Notes: generated by a model not told the origin, from the sequence alone. A stretch of DNA of 64,000 bases from Hyalella azteca (GCF_000764305.2 NW_025932756.1:372001-436000); one strand, 5' to 3'; numbered from the stretch's first letter, positions 37,901 through 52,900 are shown. Made by a program: numbers and translations.

Positions 37901-40900
37901 ACTCTACATAAGATTTCAATTTGTCTTGTATTTATTTATATTTAAAATTTCCCAGTTGTCTTCGTCTTGTTTACTGTTGTCATGGCAAATATGAACGATA
38001 AATAATTAGCAACGTAAAACGTTCTATTAATTTTGGACGTATTCTCACTATTATTAAATATTCTCAGGAATGTTACCACCTCATGCTTACTGTGTTCCCC
38101 GCACTCAACCACAAGATTGATTTATGACACAAGCTTGAGAGCGGCAAACTGGCGTGTGCTTCTTCATGTGGTCGTCAAAACAATCTCTCTATAATAGCAT
38201 TTTTTGCTTCGTGGGGCAAACATTTTGAGTGCAACTTGCTGACACGCCATTAACGAAACTCTATTTCAAAAATTCAATTGTACTGCAAATATTATTTTGT
38301 TCCAGTATGTCGGAGTGAGGCAGGATTCAATGTACTTAATGCAAATTGGCCTGAGTTTTAATGAAATGTCTTCAGTGTTGATATATGAAGCTTACTTTTG
38401 TATTCGAGTATTGAGCGAGTATTGAGCGAATTAATGAACTGATGGCAAATATCAACTCATTATATTCTTGATTGCGTTGTAGCCGAAATTAGCATGAAGG
38501 AGGCTCGGTATAATTATTATGGCAGTTTAACAAAGTTTTGATTTAATTAATATAATCTCGTGACTAATTTCAGTGTTCGTGTGAATTTTCGTCGACCAAA
38601 GCTATAACAGTTACGAAGTCTCAATAAACGCTCAAAATCGTCTTGCCGCTAGATATGTTTGTGCTATTGAGTTAAAAGACAAAATGACGAAACATCTCTT
38701 ACTTGTGTCCATCGTTCGATTAAATAATTCTTCGCCTATAATTAAACTGATCAATAACGTACGTATATATTCGCCTACATCGTTACGTAGTAAGTGACCT
38801 GGTTAAAATTATTTTGTAATTAATTTCGAAAAGGTCAAATGTGCCCCAATGAATAATTATTTGTGCCCTAATGAACAACTTTCTTTGTTCACGTTATATC
38901 TGATTTTTAAATATTATGTTTTACTTTTAGCTCATAATACCGTCAGTGTAAATGATTGAACTGGTTAGAAATTAAGTTCTAAAGATTCAATGCTTATTTA
39001 AAGAATCAAGGTTCGTTATAATCATATTTAACCAATGTTTAATAGGATACAATGTTTAAACATTGGTTCCTATTAACCAATTGTTTTTTTGTTTAAATTT
39101 TAATTTTTTTTTTTGTTTAAAACCAATTTTTGTTTAAAACCAATTGTTTAACCAATATTTAATAGGAATAAAAATCTATGTGATATTTGATATCTATATT
39201 CTATGCATGAATGGACTTGTCTAAGAATGATCATAGCAATTGTGTTATCAACTGTGATTAAGTTAATGTGAAACTATTTTGAAGTCATTTGGTATATGAC
39301 GTTTGTAAATTTGAATTTTTAAATTTGGCATTTAATTCAATTATCGCTCGGATCAATTTTTCTGCTTTCATGTCCAAATTTCACACTCACAACCTATAGT
39401 ACTTTCTCATTCTTTCGCTTAAACTCTTATGAAGTACTTAGAATTTGTAGATACATATATAGACTTTAGTTAAAACAGTCGCTTCTTGTTTTATTCTCAC
39501 ATATTTAATTGTTTAAATGAATGAAACTCCATTTATACACTGTATAAAAAACTAAGCATCATGTACTGAAAGCTGAGCATTGCTAACTAGCAATATTTAA
39601 GGTAGTGAAATTTCTATCATAAAGTGATCACGTATGCAAAATTTCACCTAAAGTTGGACATGTTTTGTAAAAGCGCGTAAAGTTCATGTAATGAGAGGAA
39701 AAATTAGGCTCATAATCAGTCAAAAGCAGCCGAACTTATCTTAATTAATTGACTTTGCCGAAAGATTTAAACGAAAAAATACTTATTCAGATTAAAATTC
39801 GATACCAACTTTTTATGTTTTCTGGACGTTTCAGAAGATTCTCTATCGATTAGTTCGATCGAGAAGTGAACTTTTCTGCGACCCGAATATGTTGATGCGA
39901 CGAAATTTTTCTAAGTAAATATAAAAATTTTATATGTAAAATTAAAAGTTTTCTCGACATTTCAGATGATTTGCAGCCTTATATTTTTTTTAACCTGGTC
40001 CGCCGGACCGGTCCGGGTCCGGGTTTTAGTCACTCGGTCCGGGTCCGGCGGACCGGTCCGGGTCCGGGTTTTAGTCAGTACCATGATACAGAACAGAAAT
40101 GATACAGAAACCTGAATCAATTTAGTTAGTCTCTTTGGTCTTATGGGCTTGGAATAAGAGATACGAAGAGCACGAGGTACGGCACTTACCTTTGTTTACG
40201 GCGAGGCTGATTATAGAGCAGGCTTTAGAAGCGCAGGAGGTAAGCAAAAGCAAGCTATGACCAACGGGGCTAGAGTGAGCAGGTTAAACTATACAGCATC
40301 GGCATGTGGGGCGTTACGTACAAATGCAACATACACTATTATTATGTCTATATAGGATAGTTATTTCTCAATGGCGCCTCGTCTGTGTACAAAATATGCG
40401 GAGACAATCATCGGATAAGGATTGTGAAAATCTCACACGATCACTCATCACGGAAAGAATTGCGCTGCATGAATGTTAACCGAGCTATTTAATTGCATTA
40501 GTTTTGAACTATGTCTCTTTTCACGAGCCGACAGTTAAAGAAACTTTATGATGAATAAACGCCATCGATAACATGAAGGTGTAATCCGACCGAGCAAACT
40601 TGTTCGCGGATCACTTGCGGGAGGCAGAAGGAGTCCGGAAATAAATTAGGATGCGCAAATAAAATATTGCGCATCCGCAGACAACAATATTATCAACTCT
40701 GGCTAATTTTGGCTACGGAAAACAAAAAAAAATTATTTCTGAAATAGATTCAACTGAGCCAATCTGCTAGGATATCTTGGCTGATTTAATTGTTATTTAA
40801 ACTGATAATTGAATCGAAGGGAAGCTAGATATAAGGAACCAGGACACCAGTTCGCAGCGTCCCATCGGTGAATAATATAACCGGCTATTACTACGAACCA

Positions 40901-43900
40901 ATGATTTCCGTATAAATTTTTTGATAAAATTATTTACACTTAACGTGGAAATATGGAAAATTTTTTGGCCGGGTCTTCAGGATTTTGCAGTTTTAAATTA
41001 ACTAATCAGAAAAAAATTAGCGATCAGAGCCGAGAGACGTTATGATGCCGCAGTTGCCAGACTATGCCTACCCTAAGTGCAGTAATTGAATAGCATATAC
41101 CAGACTACCGTATCAACGGGATCGCATGCGTGCGCCAGAGCAGGTGGGTATAGGCAACAGTTTGTGGCGTGCACGCGTTACCATGGCTACAGCGTTACAA
41201 ACCTTGCCTCAACGCAAATAAGTTACTCTTGAATAAAACTTATTATTTTGGGTAATAGTAACAGCGTTACGAATGGTTAATATTGTTGCATCATAAATAA
41301 TTAAAGAAACAAGGTGAATATTGCGTCCCACGTTAGCTTTGGCGAAACTTTCTGGTAGGAGTTCGTGGGTATCAAATTAATCAGGAAAGTACTATAACAG
41401 TGATATAAAAATTACTGTTCAAATCTATTGATTGGATTGATTAGTATTTAAATATTTATGAAGTGGACATTTAAATCTCCAGCAGTAAACGGAAATGTTT
41501 GAATTCTCCCAACCTGTAGAAGTGCAAAAAAAATTCGCCAGAGCCAAAGGTTTAGGTAGGTTTTTAGTGGTAAAGTTTCTTGCCGGTTATGTAGTATGAA
41601 AGCAATTAGTTAACTGTGAACCATAGCTGGATTATAACCGACCGACCCCCCGGCAAGACCCTGGGGAGGGACCCCCGCCAAGACCCTGAGGAGGGACCCC
41701 CGCCAAGACCCTGAGGAGGGACCCCCGCCAAGACCCTGAGGAGGGACCCCCGCCAAGACCCTGAGGAGGGACTCCGCCAAGACCCTGAGGAGGGACCTCC
41801 GCCAAGACCCTGAGGAGGGACCTCCACCAAGACCCAGAAGAGGCAGTAGAGAGAGCGGGACTCACCCCAGCAGTTATGTAGAAGGGTTGCAGCCGCACGG
41901 GTGGCCGTGGTTTTGTCACGCTGCTCGTTATTTGCACAATGCTAGCTATTATGTAAAGCACTGCAAACAGGGCCGTTAGAATGAGCTCCTGCGACAGACA
42001 ACACGAGTTAGGAATTAGCTCAAACATAAGATGAGGTTGCAGATGAACATTTTACTGCTCGATCAATTTCAAAACTATGGTAAGAATAAAATTCTAAACA
42101 AGAACACGGGCAAGTGAAGGTTAACTCTAATCATTGTCAACACTCTTTAAATAGAAACGTTGCCTGCTTCACAAGACTGTTCATCGCCAGGGATTTATGT
42201 CCATTTATTGGCCTTGTTAAATCATTTACTGGGATTAATGGAGATTTTCGAAAGATTGGCAATCTCGGAAAAATTTTGAGGATAAAGCAGGGATTATCAT
42301 GTGAGTAAAACTAGAAAAAAACAACGAAATTTGATTTTATTCTGGATGCAAAATTGTAATTCAAATTAAAAAACTTTTCATAAACAATGGAGAAAATAAA
42401 AGCTTACTGAATGTGATAATTAATATATTGAGAATATTTCTATATTAGAAGGATACAGTTTGATGAGTCAAATTCACGCTTCACCAGAAGTATATTAAGC
42501 AGCGGTCCCTACATCAAGTTTGAGTTTTCATTGTGGTCAAAGTTTTTGCTTACTCGGGAAAATGTCGCAAGTAAAGTCGTAGTGAGAGCGAGAGAATACA
42601 ACGAAATCTTTTGGTGGCTTTGAATGTACAAATCGTCGTAATTACTTAGACGGAAGTTGAAAGGAAATAGAAAATAACTCAAATCAGAGTAATTGTCTAC
42701 GAGTTTATGGAAGATAATTTCACGAAAAGAGAAGAATGACATGTTAAGTGAAAATATATAAGCAAATAAGCGTGCCTAACTTACATCGGTGTTCCGAGAG
42801 ATGGAAAAGGCTTTAGCTAGAAAGCCAACGCGGAATAGATTACTCCATCAGCTGTAAATACATACGTACGGACATCATGCACATGATTAGTCAAATTCGC
42901 ATGTCCAACTACATGTTAGTTTCCGTCCAATTTTATCAAGAGTCTTACTGAGAAGTTGAAAAAATCACTTAAATTGTTTTGAATTCATTTTTGTAGCCAT
43001 TTTTCGCGAAACTCATAGAAATTGCATTCGATTTACAAAATGTATATTAATGATATATACTGGTAGTAACGAAAAAATATTTAGGGATTATAAAAAGCAA
43101 ACAAAACATTGAGCAACCACATCTCTTACCTCAAAGTTGACATGATGTAGCTCACAAATATTTCGACAAAAAATCCCTTATTTTTGAAAACTGACCAGAA
43201 TTAGGTTTTTCAGAATAATTTCAGGCTCCGAAGATGATAATGACTGCTAGTGAAGATTGTTAATGTGCGGATATGAAAGGTACCGAGAATTCAGTGAGAA
43301 TGGACGTTAGGATTAAGAAAGATCTAAAAGGTATCTAATATAAATTAGAAGCCAGAATGAAATCCTTTCAACAGAAATGAACGTGAAAAGGCGAAAAAAT
43401 GCTTGCATGTATTATAAATAATATTAGTGATGGTGCTCTCATTGTTATTGTTGTGGGAGCTTATAGCGCTAGTGAAAGGTAGCCGTGAACGGATGAAGGA
43501 AAGAACGAGCGGAAAAAAAAACTTAGGAAGCATTTTTTGTGGACATTAATTAACATCGTCTGCTGTGACTTAAACTGGCTTAAGGCCAACAACTTCATGT
43601 GACCAGAACATTATTTCGCTGAACACATTATTATTAGAACAAATACCGTATTCATGAAAATTTCTACAGGTAACCATTGAACTCGAAATGTAATGTGTTG
43701 TTAGATGCAGCGTTATGTTTAATTACACTGATTAATTAATGATTGCATATGACAGGAATTTGTGCAGGGCGATTGGCTTAAAAAGGCAAAGAAGATGTAC
43801 AGTCACATGAAATAAGTCAGGAAAGAAGTTGTGATGTCAGAAAGGAAGAAACATTTCATAAAAAAATTATAAATGACGTCAGAAAAAGTGAAACTATAAG

Positions 43901-46900
43901 TCGTGTCTGGGATTTTGTTTGCATTGCCAAACAGTGATGAAAGGAATTTCAAGATAATAAAATAATTAATTGATTATACACAATTTACACGATAACGTGA
44001 ACATAACAGAAAATTTATATAATCAACATTGTTTTAAATAGAAAACATTTAAGCTTATTCTACAATCTACATTTTGCAACAATTTGTTCGTATCAAGTTT
44101 CATAAACTTTGCAATAGAAATGTTCACTCCCAGAAACACGTAAAATATCACAAAGAAATTTCAAAATTATCTTTTCATCCTGCTTATACTTTATGAGCAG
44201 CTAATTAGAAACTTGAGCTAGTAAGAACAGTAACAAAATATTCCAAAATTTGTCAATGGCGTGAGATCGATTAAGTTTCGAAAGTAAACCTATAAAACGT
44301 TACAACAAAAAATAATGACTTGTAATGAAAACCATTCTGGGGGCGAAAAAAAACGACATATTTCACTTACTGGTGGACTATGATTAATCTAAATGATTGC
44401 AGTGGCAATTGAAATCTTAATATATATGTAATTCAAAGAAGGAAAACATAAGATAATTTAAACAAGAACCTGGATATATTTGCTGAGAATGAGCACCAAG
44501 TATTCATAATACGAAAGCCAACGATACAATTCATAAATTAACATTCTCAATTTCACACGCAGTTCATTTAAAGCGCTAATTAATTTCCCTGTAACTAGTA
44601 ATTCATATGTGGGTTGGAAATTAAAATCTGCGTTATTTGTAAATGAAATTTGTTTTTGAATGGAACTCATGCAGGGGTTTACCGTGAGGAGCCAGTCAAT
44701 GGGCAGGTTGATGGCCTCCCTGAGGCTGAGGAGGTAGATGAAGCACCACAGCGACGTGGCAACGAACGCCGTCACCACCACGAACAGAAACCAGTGCGTG
44801 CCATTCGTCCACGCAGGCGCCGCGCACGCCATGCACAGGATCGCGATGAACTGAAAAATGTCAAGCGTTAAACGTTGATCATGAAATATTACAGAAAATA
44901 ACATCACAGAATTGTGCGCAGTTATTTATGACAGGCTGATGAAAGTTGTAGTTCAGCGCCTCTCTTGATTAAAGTTCAGAGTACCAAGATTTGCGCAGAG
45001 AGACGCGGGTTCGATCCCCGCTCTGTGCGCCAGTTTCTGGTCAGCGTTGGCAAGGAGGCCGGGCGATTAAGGGGAGCGTCTAGGGTAAAATTTATCTCTG
45101 CTATTCACAGACGGATCACTCTGAAACTTGGTACACATATGTAAAACAGAATTCTAAGACATTTTTGTTCGTGTGAATTTTTCGAAAAAAATGAAAGAAA
45201 ACGTGAAATTCTTAGAAAACGGCCAAAAAAGAGGGTGCTGTAGAAATCTATCTCCTCCTAGGATTTTCAAGCTACAACATCGAGACACATATCATTCGAT
45301 GCGTAAAAACCATATCTACAAACTTCACTTAGCGGTTTTTTGGATTTCTCATTTTTGTGGGTGTGGGAGCATTTTTTCCGATATTTTTCGAAATTTTTCG
45401 ATTTTACCCCCGCCCTCCCCCACTTTTTGCAAAATAAAATCCGAACTATAGCGAAATTGGAAAAACGACAAAGTGACTTTTGTAGATCTTTCATTTTCTA
45501 ATCGAATGGTATATGTCTCATTGATGTAGCTTAAAAACTCTAGGAGGAGATAGGTTTGCAGTGACAATAAGTTAACTTTTCAGTAGAGCCCTTCAAAGTC
45601 CCGCGCGCATCAGAATAGGCACTCAATGTAGCAAGGATACGAAACTAAACGTTACTGGAGCTTGATTCCAGTCAAGGATGGTGGGAGCGACTGCATGCAC
45701 ACCTCCTCATACGACGCCAGGCGGGTAACTAAGATGCACTTCAAGCAGACACTCTATTTAAAGTGCTCGCAGCGAATTTCCTCCCATTCAATTTGTTAAA
45801 GAACACGGGATTTGAAAGTTCGAATATAAGGTTTCCAAATGACATTTTTATTTCACTTTACGACGTTTCGAATAATCCATATTCATTATCAAGTAAATGA
45901 AGTGTTTTACAACGCTTGAAATTGAAATTTTAGAATGACAATAGTACGTACAAAGGGTATAGTGGATACAACACAAAATTGAAACTTAAAATTACTCCGA
46001 AAACAACTTCAATGTCCTGACGGATCCGGTAGTTTGTAGATTGATAGCTGGGGACTCTTCCCTGATGATGAGAGCCTCAGCTATCGTCAGTCTTGCAGCG
46101 TCGGGGCACCGCATAATGATGCTCGTGCCGGCTTCCAGTGCCGCGCGGGTGATGGTCTCCCCGTGGACATCCCTCATGTGGTTCTTCGGGCCTCCGGTCT
46201 GGAGATGGCACGTGAGGCGGCGGCTCAAGGTAGTAGTGGTCAATCCAATGTAGTTTACATTTTTTAGAAGTCTACAACCTTCTATTTTGCAGGAAAATTT
46301 GTAAACAACGTTGGTTTCTTGGAGAGGTCCTGATTTTTTACATGGATTATTTTTCATAATGAGGTTCTTGATTTTCTGGTTTTTATAGTAAATCAAGAGT
46401 TTAATCCGTCCTCTAACGGAAAGTAAATGTGTTATCATTTACTTGATAATGAATATGGATTATTCGAAACGTCGTAAAGTGAAATAAAAATGTCATTTGG
46501 AAACCTTATATTCGAACTTTCAAATCCCGCAAAAAGCCTGGTTCGCAGCATCGAGAAGATTAATAAGAAGATCGTTAATAAGAAATACTCTCTGGTCTTT
46601 AATAGAACTTGCATATATATATATGTATATGTATGAGCAACTTGAAAGTTACTGATGTTTCTACATCACCACAAATCAACTTATTGCTTATTTTCCCCTA
46701 TAAGTTCAATAAAGTCCTTCTTTCTGAAGAAATTTTGAAGAAAAATAAATAATAGGGGCATTTTGGTTTCATATCTTGGCGAAGAAAATTTGTTTTTCCC
46801 GAGATATCATAACAGAAAAGTGATAGTCATGTTCCCTGCTGTATGTGCTCAGGTGCAACAAATATTTTCGATTGAAACTGACACGATTTGCACCCAAAAA

Positions 46901-49900
46901 CCGCGCAACTGAACACGTCGTCCTCATAAACTACATTTAAACGCAGGTCTCGCCTCCCCGTACGTGAACTGGCTCTGCGAGCGAGTAAGAACTGTTTGGA
47001 CCCAGGCGGTTGATTGTACGGGCAATTGAAGCATAGACGCGAACCTTCCCTTCCTGTAACAGTGCGGTCACTTGAAACATAGACGCGACGCGAAACTCTC
47101 CCTTTGTAATCGTGAGGTCACTTAATACAGCGACGCAAACTTTCCAAACAATGAACGTACGGTCACTTGATACAGAGACCCGAACTCCCCCTCCTGTATC
47201 TCCAATTACAAGTTTTTGGTCACTTGATTTCCTGAATCATTAGGTTCTGCTAACAACGCAAAAATTAAGTTTTAAAATCATTATCAATCTAAGGAAAAAA
47301 CTACGTCAAACAACATAGTTTTAAAAGAAATCAGAATCCTGAGATATAAGAGCAGGCAAAATGTTTTTCCTTCGACTAATAAGGGTAAATAGATCACCAT
47401 CCAAAAAATACATGCGTAAATCATTACTGAAGTGCAGTAGTTACAAGACTACTGCACTTCACTTATATATAGTATAGAAAATTATTTACTTTAGTAAATA
47501 TTTACAAAAGTTGACACTAATCAACCGCAATTAACAAACAAGCTATTTTACAACATTGAAGTTGGGTTCTTCAATTAGAGACAAAATTTTTAATGTGGTA
47601 AAAACAATTCCAAAGCTAGGCCCGACTCTCACAATCTGGGGTTTCACGGCAACGGTTGCCAGGAGAGGAGGATGCATGTTGAACATTGCATTCGCCTGAG
47701 AATTTGCGCTACGGCGATTATTTCCCATGCATCCGGTCGCTGGTCAGGTCAACGGGACCGTGAGCACCTCAGTTTGCACGGTCACGTCAATCATTCCGCT
47801 GTTCAGCTGTGCACAATGCACGGCTATACGAGGCTACGTTTACTGCAGTGCATGCTAATGTTACCAGGGTGATACTGTTCAGAGTTGAATTGCTGTACAT
47901 CGGTGGTTACGGCAAGCGCACATTTTAGTTCGTCTTTATTCAGTACCGTTTACTGAAAGTTACTCCAAAGAAGTAGGCAAGTTCGGATGAAAAGATCATT
48001 TTGTGTTATTCGTGGCTTGCGACTGGTGCGACGGCGTGGTGCCCGAACTGTTTGGTAAGGATCTATTAATTGTAAATTTGAATGCTTATTTTGAATTATT
48101 GCAAAGTTGAATCACTAGTTCTTCATTCTTGCTGTACATTTGTTATTTTATTTTGTTTTCAGAAACCGTTTGCGGTATGGTTAATAAATGTGGATAAACG
48201 TAAATGTTAATCATCTTGCGACGTGTCATATCGAACGTTATGGGTTACTGGAAAAGAAAGGTGACCGCCAAATTAATGCTACCGTAGAGGTCATCTTTAG
48301 TTACTAAACGACCAGATACGATGCACAGAGCTCGAAATAACAGAGCTTGCAATAGTTTAAATGGAGCGCGAATTAAAAATTGTATTGAAGCAAGAGTCAA
48401 AATTCAACAGGACAGTAATTAAATGACGACATTCATACGGAAAGGACAATTTTGTGTTAACCAAACGCAGTGCAGTGAAAGACCTGAGCGGCAACAGGCT
48501 AATAGCAGCTGAGGACCTGCTATTATCACCACAATTAATATAGACCTCACCACAAATATCGATGTGGTGAGGTCTATATTGTAGACCTCACCACATCGAT
48601 TAGAAACTAACGAAGTTATAAATTTAAGGGTGGTGGCACTACGTTAAAAATAGTATACATCAAGTAGGGTACAGCGTGTGAATGAAATCACGCTGATTTC
48701 GAATCATATGATTTTCATACATTTGAAATTTGCAGTTAGCCCGTTTAATTATCGGACCTAATTATGTGATGCGTGTTTAAGAGCAAAGCTCGCACCTCTG
48801 GATGATACACGCTGGAGGGTATCTTCCTACGCTTGTGTTGTGCGTCAACAAGCGCATAGCTGGAGCGCACCTACGCGCAGTAGCGTCCACCCACGCTCTA
48901 GACATCAACTTGATTAAATATTGATGAATGATGGATTTTTAAATGAAGACGTGGATGGATACGGAATAATTCTTTCGTAAAACACAGGACTACATTTCAT
49001 TTATTATATCGAAGCTAGTGTGATACTCATAGGTAGACAATATTCTTGTTAATGAAGGCTTTTTCACCCACATCGATCCATATTCTGTTAGGAATATGAT
49101 TATTATTATGGACATCAATTGTAGCCCGTCTTGATTAATACTAAAAAATCTTGCTAAGAAAAACCAATTGCACTAATTTCCGCTGAAAAATTGCGCAATT
49201 AAAAAGAACTAAGTAAATATTCAAAAATTGCACACATCAGAAATTACGTAACATCAATGACAGAAATATTATGTTTTGGTGCTGTTTTCCAACAGACCTT
49301 TAAAAAATAATAATGTTTAGAAATACAGACGTTATTATGCTATAAAATATCATTTACCATGGGCATTTATATACTCAGAAGTCGGGCGGTCATAAGGCAT
49401 CTCATTGTTATCGAAATTAAGACGCATTGCAGGGTAAATTTTCTGAAAAATCGGCCTTCGGAGAGCGAAGTAAAATGTTAATTAGTACGTCATAGCAATT
49501 GTACAGTTGAATGCGTCAAAACTGAGGGCGAGTACTTGGATACGTGTACTCAGAAGATGAGTAGGGGGATACGTGTACTCAGAAGATGAGTAGCTGGATA
49601 CGTGTACTCAGAAGATGAGTAGCTGGATACGTGTACTCAGAAGATGAGTAGCTGGATACGTGTACTCAGAAGATGAGTACTACTTGGATACGTGTACTCA
49701 GAAGATGAGTAGAGTAGCTGGATACGTTTACTCAGATGATGAGTAGCTGGATACGTGTACTCAGAAGATGAGTAGCTGGATACGTGTACTCAGAAGATGA
49801 GTACTTGGATACGTGTACTCAGAAGATGAGTAGCTGGATACGTGTACTCAGAAGATGAGTACTTGGATACGTTTACTCAGAAGATGAGTAGCTGGATGCG

Positions 49901-52900
49901 TGTACTCAGAAGATGAGTAGCTGGGTACGTGTACTCAAAATGAAATCTGCATAATGTATGAATATTTTAGGCATTATGTCAAATAAGGAGTTCATTAAAC
50001 TCGTATTTTAACTAAGATAAAAATGTAAAGTTAAGATAAAATATTATATAATAAAGTGAAAAATAGTTTCAGAAGTTCAACAAGTTCAAATTCGCTTTAA
50101 TATTACGATCAATTCCTTGATTGTCAGGCATTATCAGAGTAAATATATTAATAGCGGACATAATACACATAAAATTAAACGAGGTACTTTCTAGCGGAGA
50201 GAATGAAACACTTTTCAGTCGTTGTAATTTTCGTCACTTGAGTAGAAATAAGCAAAATGTAGTCCCCGTTGGCAAGCCTTAGCTACGTAAAAATAAGTAG
50301 TAAGCGCCAGACACAGACACCAAAGCTATACATACATTAATAAAATATCGGGCGTGAAATTCACAAGAAAACATCGAAAAAATAAAGAGGCGCAAACATA
50401 GAGATAAAAAATACAATCTTGAAACCTCGCCAGCAGCACAAGGGCGTCTGCTCTGAACGTCCTTCAGTACAAATATTTTCTGTGAAGGAGAGAGCTGATA
50501 AAGGGACGGTCAGGACAGGATATTAACATCGCAAACAATCAATAAAAATTAAATGTTAAAACGATAAGAAGATTTAAAGGAAAGTTCCCGATTAAATAGA
50601 AACTGATCAAAACGCTGGTTAAAATTTGCCTTCATCATTGATGTGGCTGTAGTAATGCAGAACACAGCTGTGTGGCGTTTACAGTACTGTGGCTGTAGTA
50701 CTGCAGAACACAGCTGTGTGGCGTTTACAGTACTGTGGCTGTAGTACTGCAGAACACAGCTGTGTGGCGTTTACAGTACTGTGGCTGTAGTAATGCAGAG
50801 CACAGCTGTGTGGCGTTTACAGTACTATGTACTCAGTACTGCAGAGCACAGCTGTGTGGCGTTTACCAGTACTGTGGCTGTACTCAGTAATGCAGAACAC
50901 AGCACAAATTGTGTCGCCGGCCACCAAGTATTTTTGGTCCACCGGTTGGAGTCTTGCCACAGCAGCTGTAGACTGCAGATCTACGGAGTGCTGTAGCTAT
51001 AACCTCATCCCGTGTAGCAGTTGTAGGTGAGCCGACACTGTAACCTACACCACAACCGTCCTCCAACCGTTGTTCGGGAGGAAATATGATGCAACTTCGA
51101 ATATGATCGTGACAATCGGTAATGATCGTAAGGTTATCAAGAGATGCCTCACAGAATTCTTATAAATACGATTATTCAGGTGTTTCCGCGGAAATTAATA
51201 CTGGGAAAAATGCATAGGTAATGTATTCCCTTTGATTAATTAAAGTAGCAGGTCACTTTCCAGTCCTTCAGGTCCTTCAAATAGCAGAGATTTATGCGGA
51301 CATCAGATATTACTGTGAGGTCACAAAGCTACAATGGACTCATAGAATAAACATTCTCATTCAACTTGCTATTCTTTGCAAGAATCCCGAAGCGACCTTC
51401 ATGCCCAGCAGATCTGTTGAGTTCCATGCAAATCCAAACAATGTACACGTAGTTGTATAAACGAGTCACGCAACGCTTAGTCCTTCATGGCTTCAGAACT
51501 ATCACCGCGACACATCAAGCTTCCTTGATGTCGGGCATGAACGACACCTGGTGAAATGTCAGCGATTACCCCCATGATAACGTCAGAGGAACTTCGTCAA
51601 GTGAGAGGAGTGCCATAGCAGGACTGTACCGTCAATGACACATAAGTCGCCACGCAGTAGCAACTGCACTGAACTCGCCAATAAAAACTGTATAATACTG
51701 GTCAGCATTACTATTTGTAGGTTTCGATCGCCTCGTAATACCTAAACAGCGTTTTCAATCGTGCTAGCAAGTTGTAGATAAGTTTTTTTTAATAAAATGG
51801 ACTTTCTTTTGGAGGCCGGCGACATAAGTGTTGTGGCAAAGTTAGTGGCCTAGACGGTAGATGCTCCGAAGTATTCACGTCTACAAAAAACACATGGAAA
51901 ATCAACAATTTCTTTAATGAGCAACGCATCGCGCGCATGCAAAATAATTATCATTTTAGATCCATCACTAACGTGTGAAGATATTGACGTTAAAACATAA
52001 CTGAAGGAAAAACCAGGAAGACCTAAAATGAGATTGTGCTAACATCAGCATTGTTCACCGCAACTGATGTAAGCGTCCACCGTTCACCTTGGGATGAAAA
52101 ACTCACTCAGTACGCGTGTACGAAATATGATCGAATCCAGTGCACCAATGCACGCAGTTGTTGGTATTGGTCGGTTGCGAGTAATAATAACTTATACCCA
52201 GCCTCAGCGACATTCCGCAACTATTTATTACACGAGATATTCGTACCAAATCAAAACACGCTGACACCTGCGAATTTATTATCATATTCTTCTTTATAAC
52301 TATGGCGGGTCATTGAAACCAATGTTCATAAATCATAAATCAAAGACTGATAACTTCAGCAACAAAACTGTGAAAACCTTTGCGCAGTAAAGAAAGCCTG
52401 CACTGTCACCTTGAGATCGCAACATTTCTATAAATTGCGTTTGTCGGTCTGCAATAAAAGGACAAAACCACTGCAGGTCCCAAGCATGTGCGCACAGGGA
52501 CTGGGCATAGCAGCACCGAGCTCTCGAGCTAACATATAGAAGATGATTGGATAAAGGAGTGGTGATACAGGCGCTCATATGAGTGATGTAGACACACATT
52601 CTTTCCTTCAACAAGAGGTGAATAGATAAATATCTGACGCCTGCTCGAGTGTTTAGCTCCGTAAGATCATGCCAAGGGAGTGCTGCAGCTGCTTGCTACG
52701 AGCACTGAGAAGATATAGTGCTTTCATGCAATGTACAAGCAGGAATAGGAACATCGGATTGTTGTTTGACCTATTAGTTAGTGTTGAAATATTATAATAA
52801 AAAATATTTTCTGTTCATTCTACAGATAACATTTATAAATCAAAGAAAGTGACACATTTCATAAGCCTATATTTACGATCTTTTGAACAGTGATTAGTAG

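Noticed and set aside
44945..45030. A functional tRNA gene, because of the B-box gggttcgatcc
   Set aside because: No proper acceptor stem or A-box, and it matches one half of a longer SINE copy elsewhere in the window.
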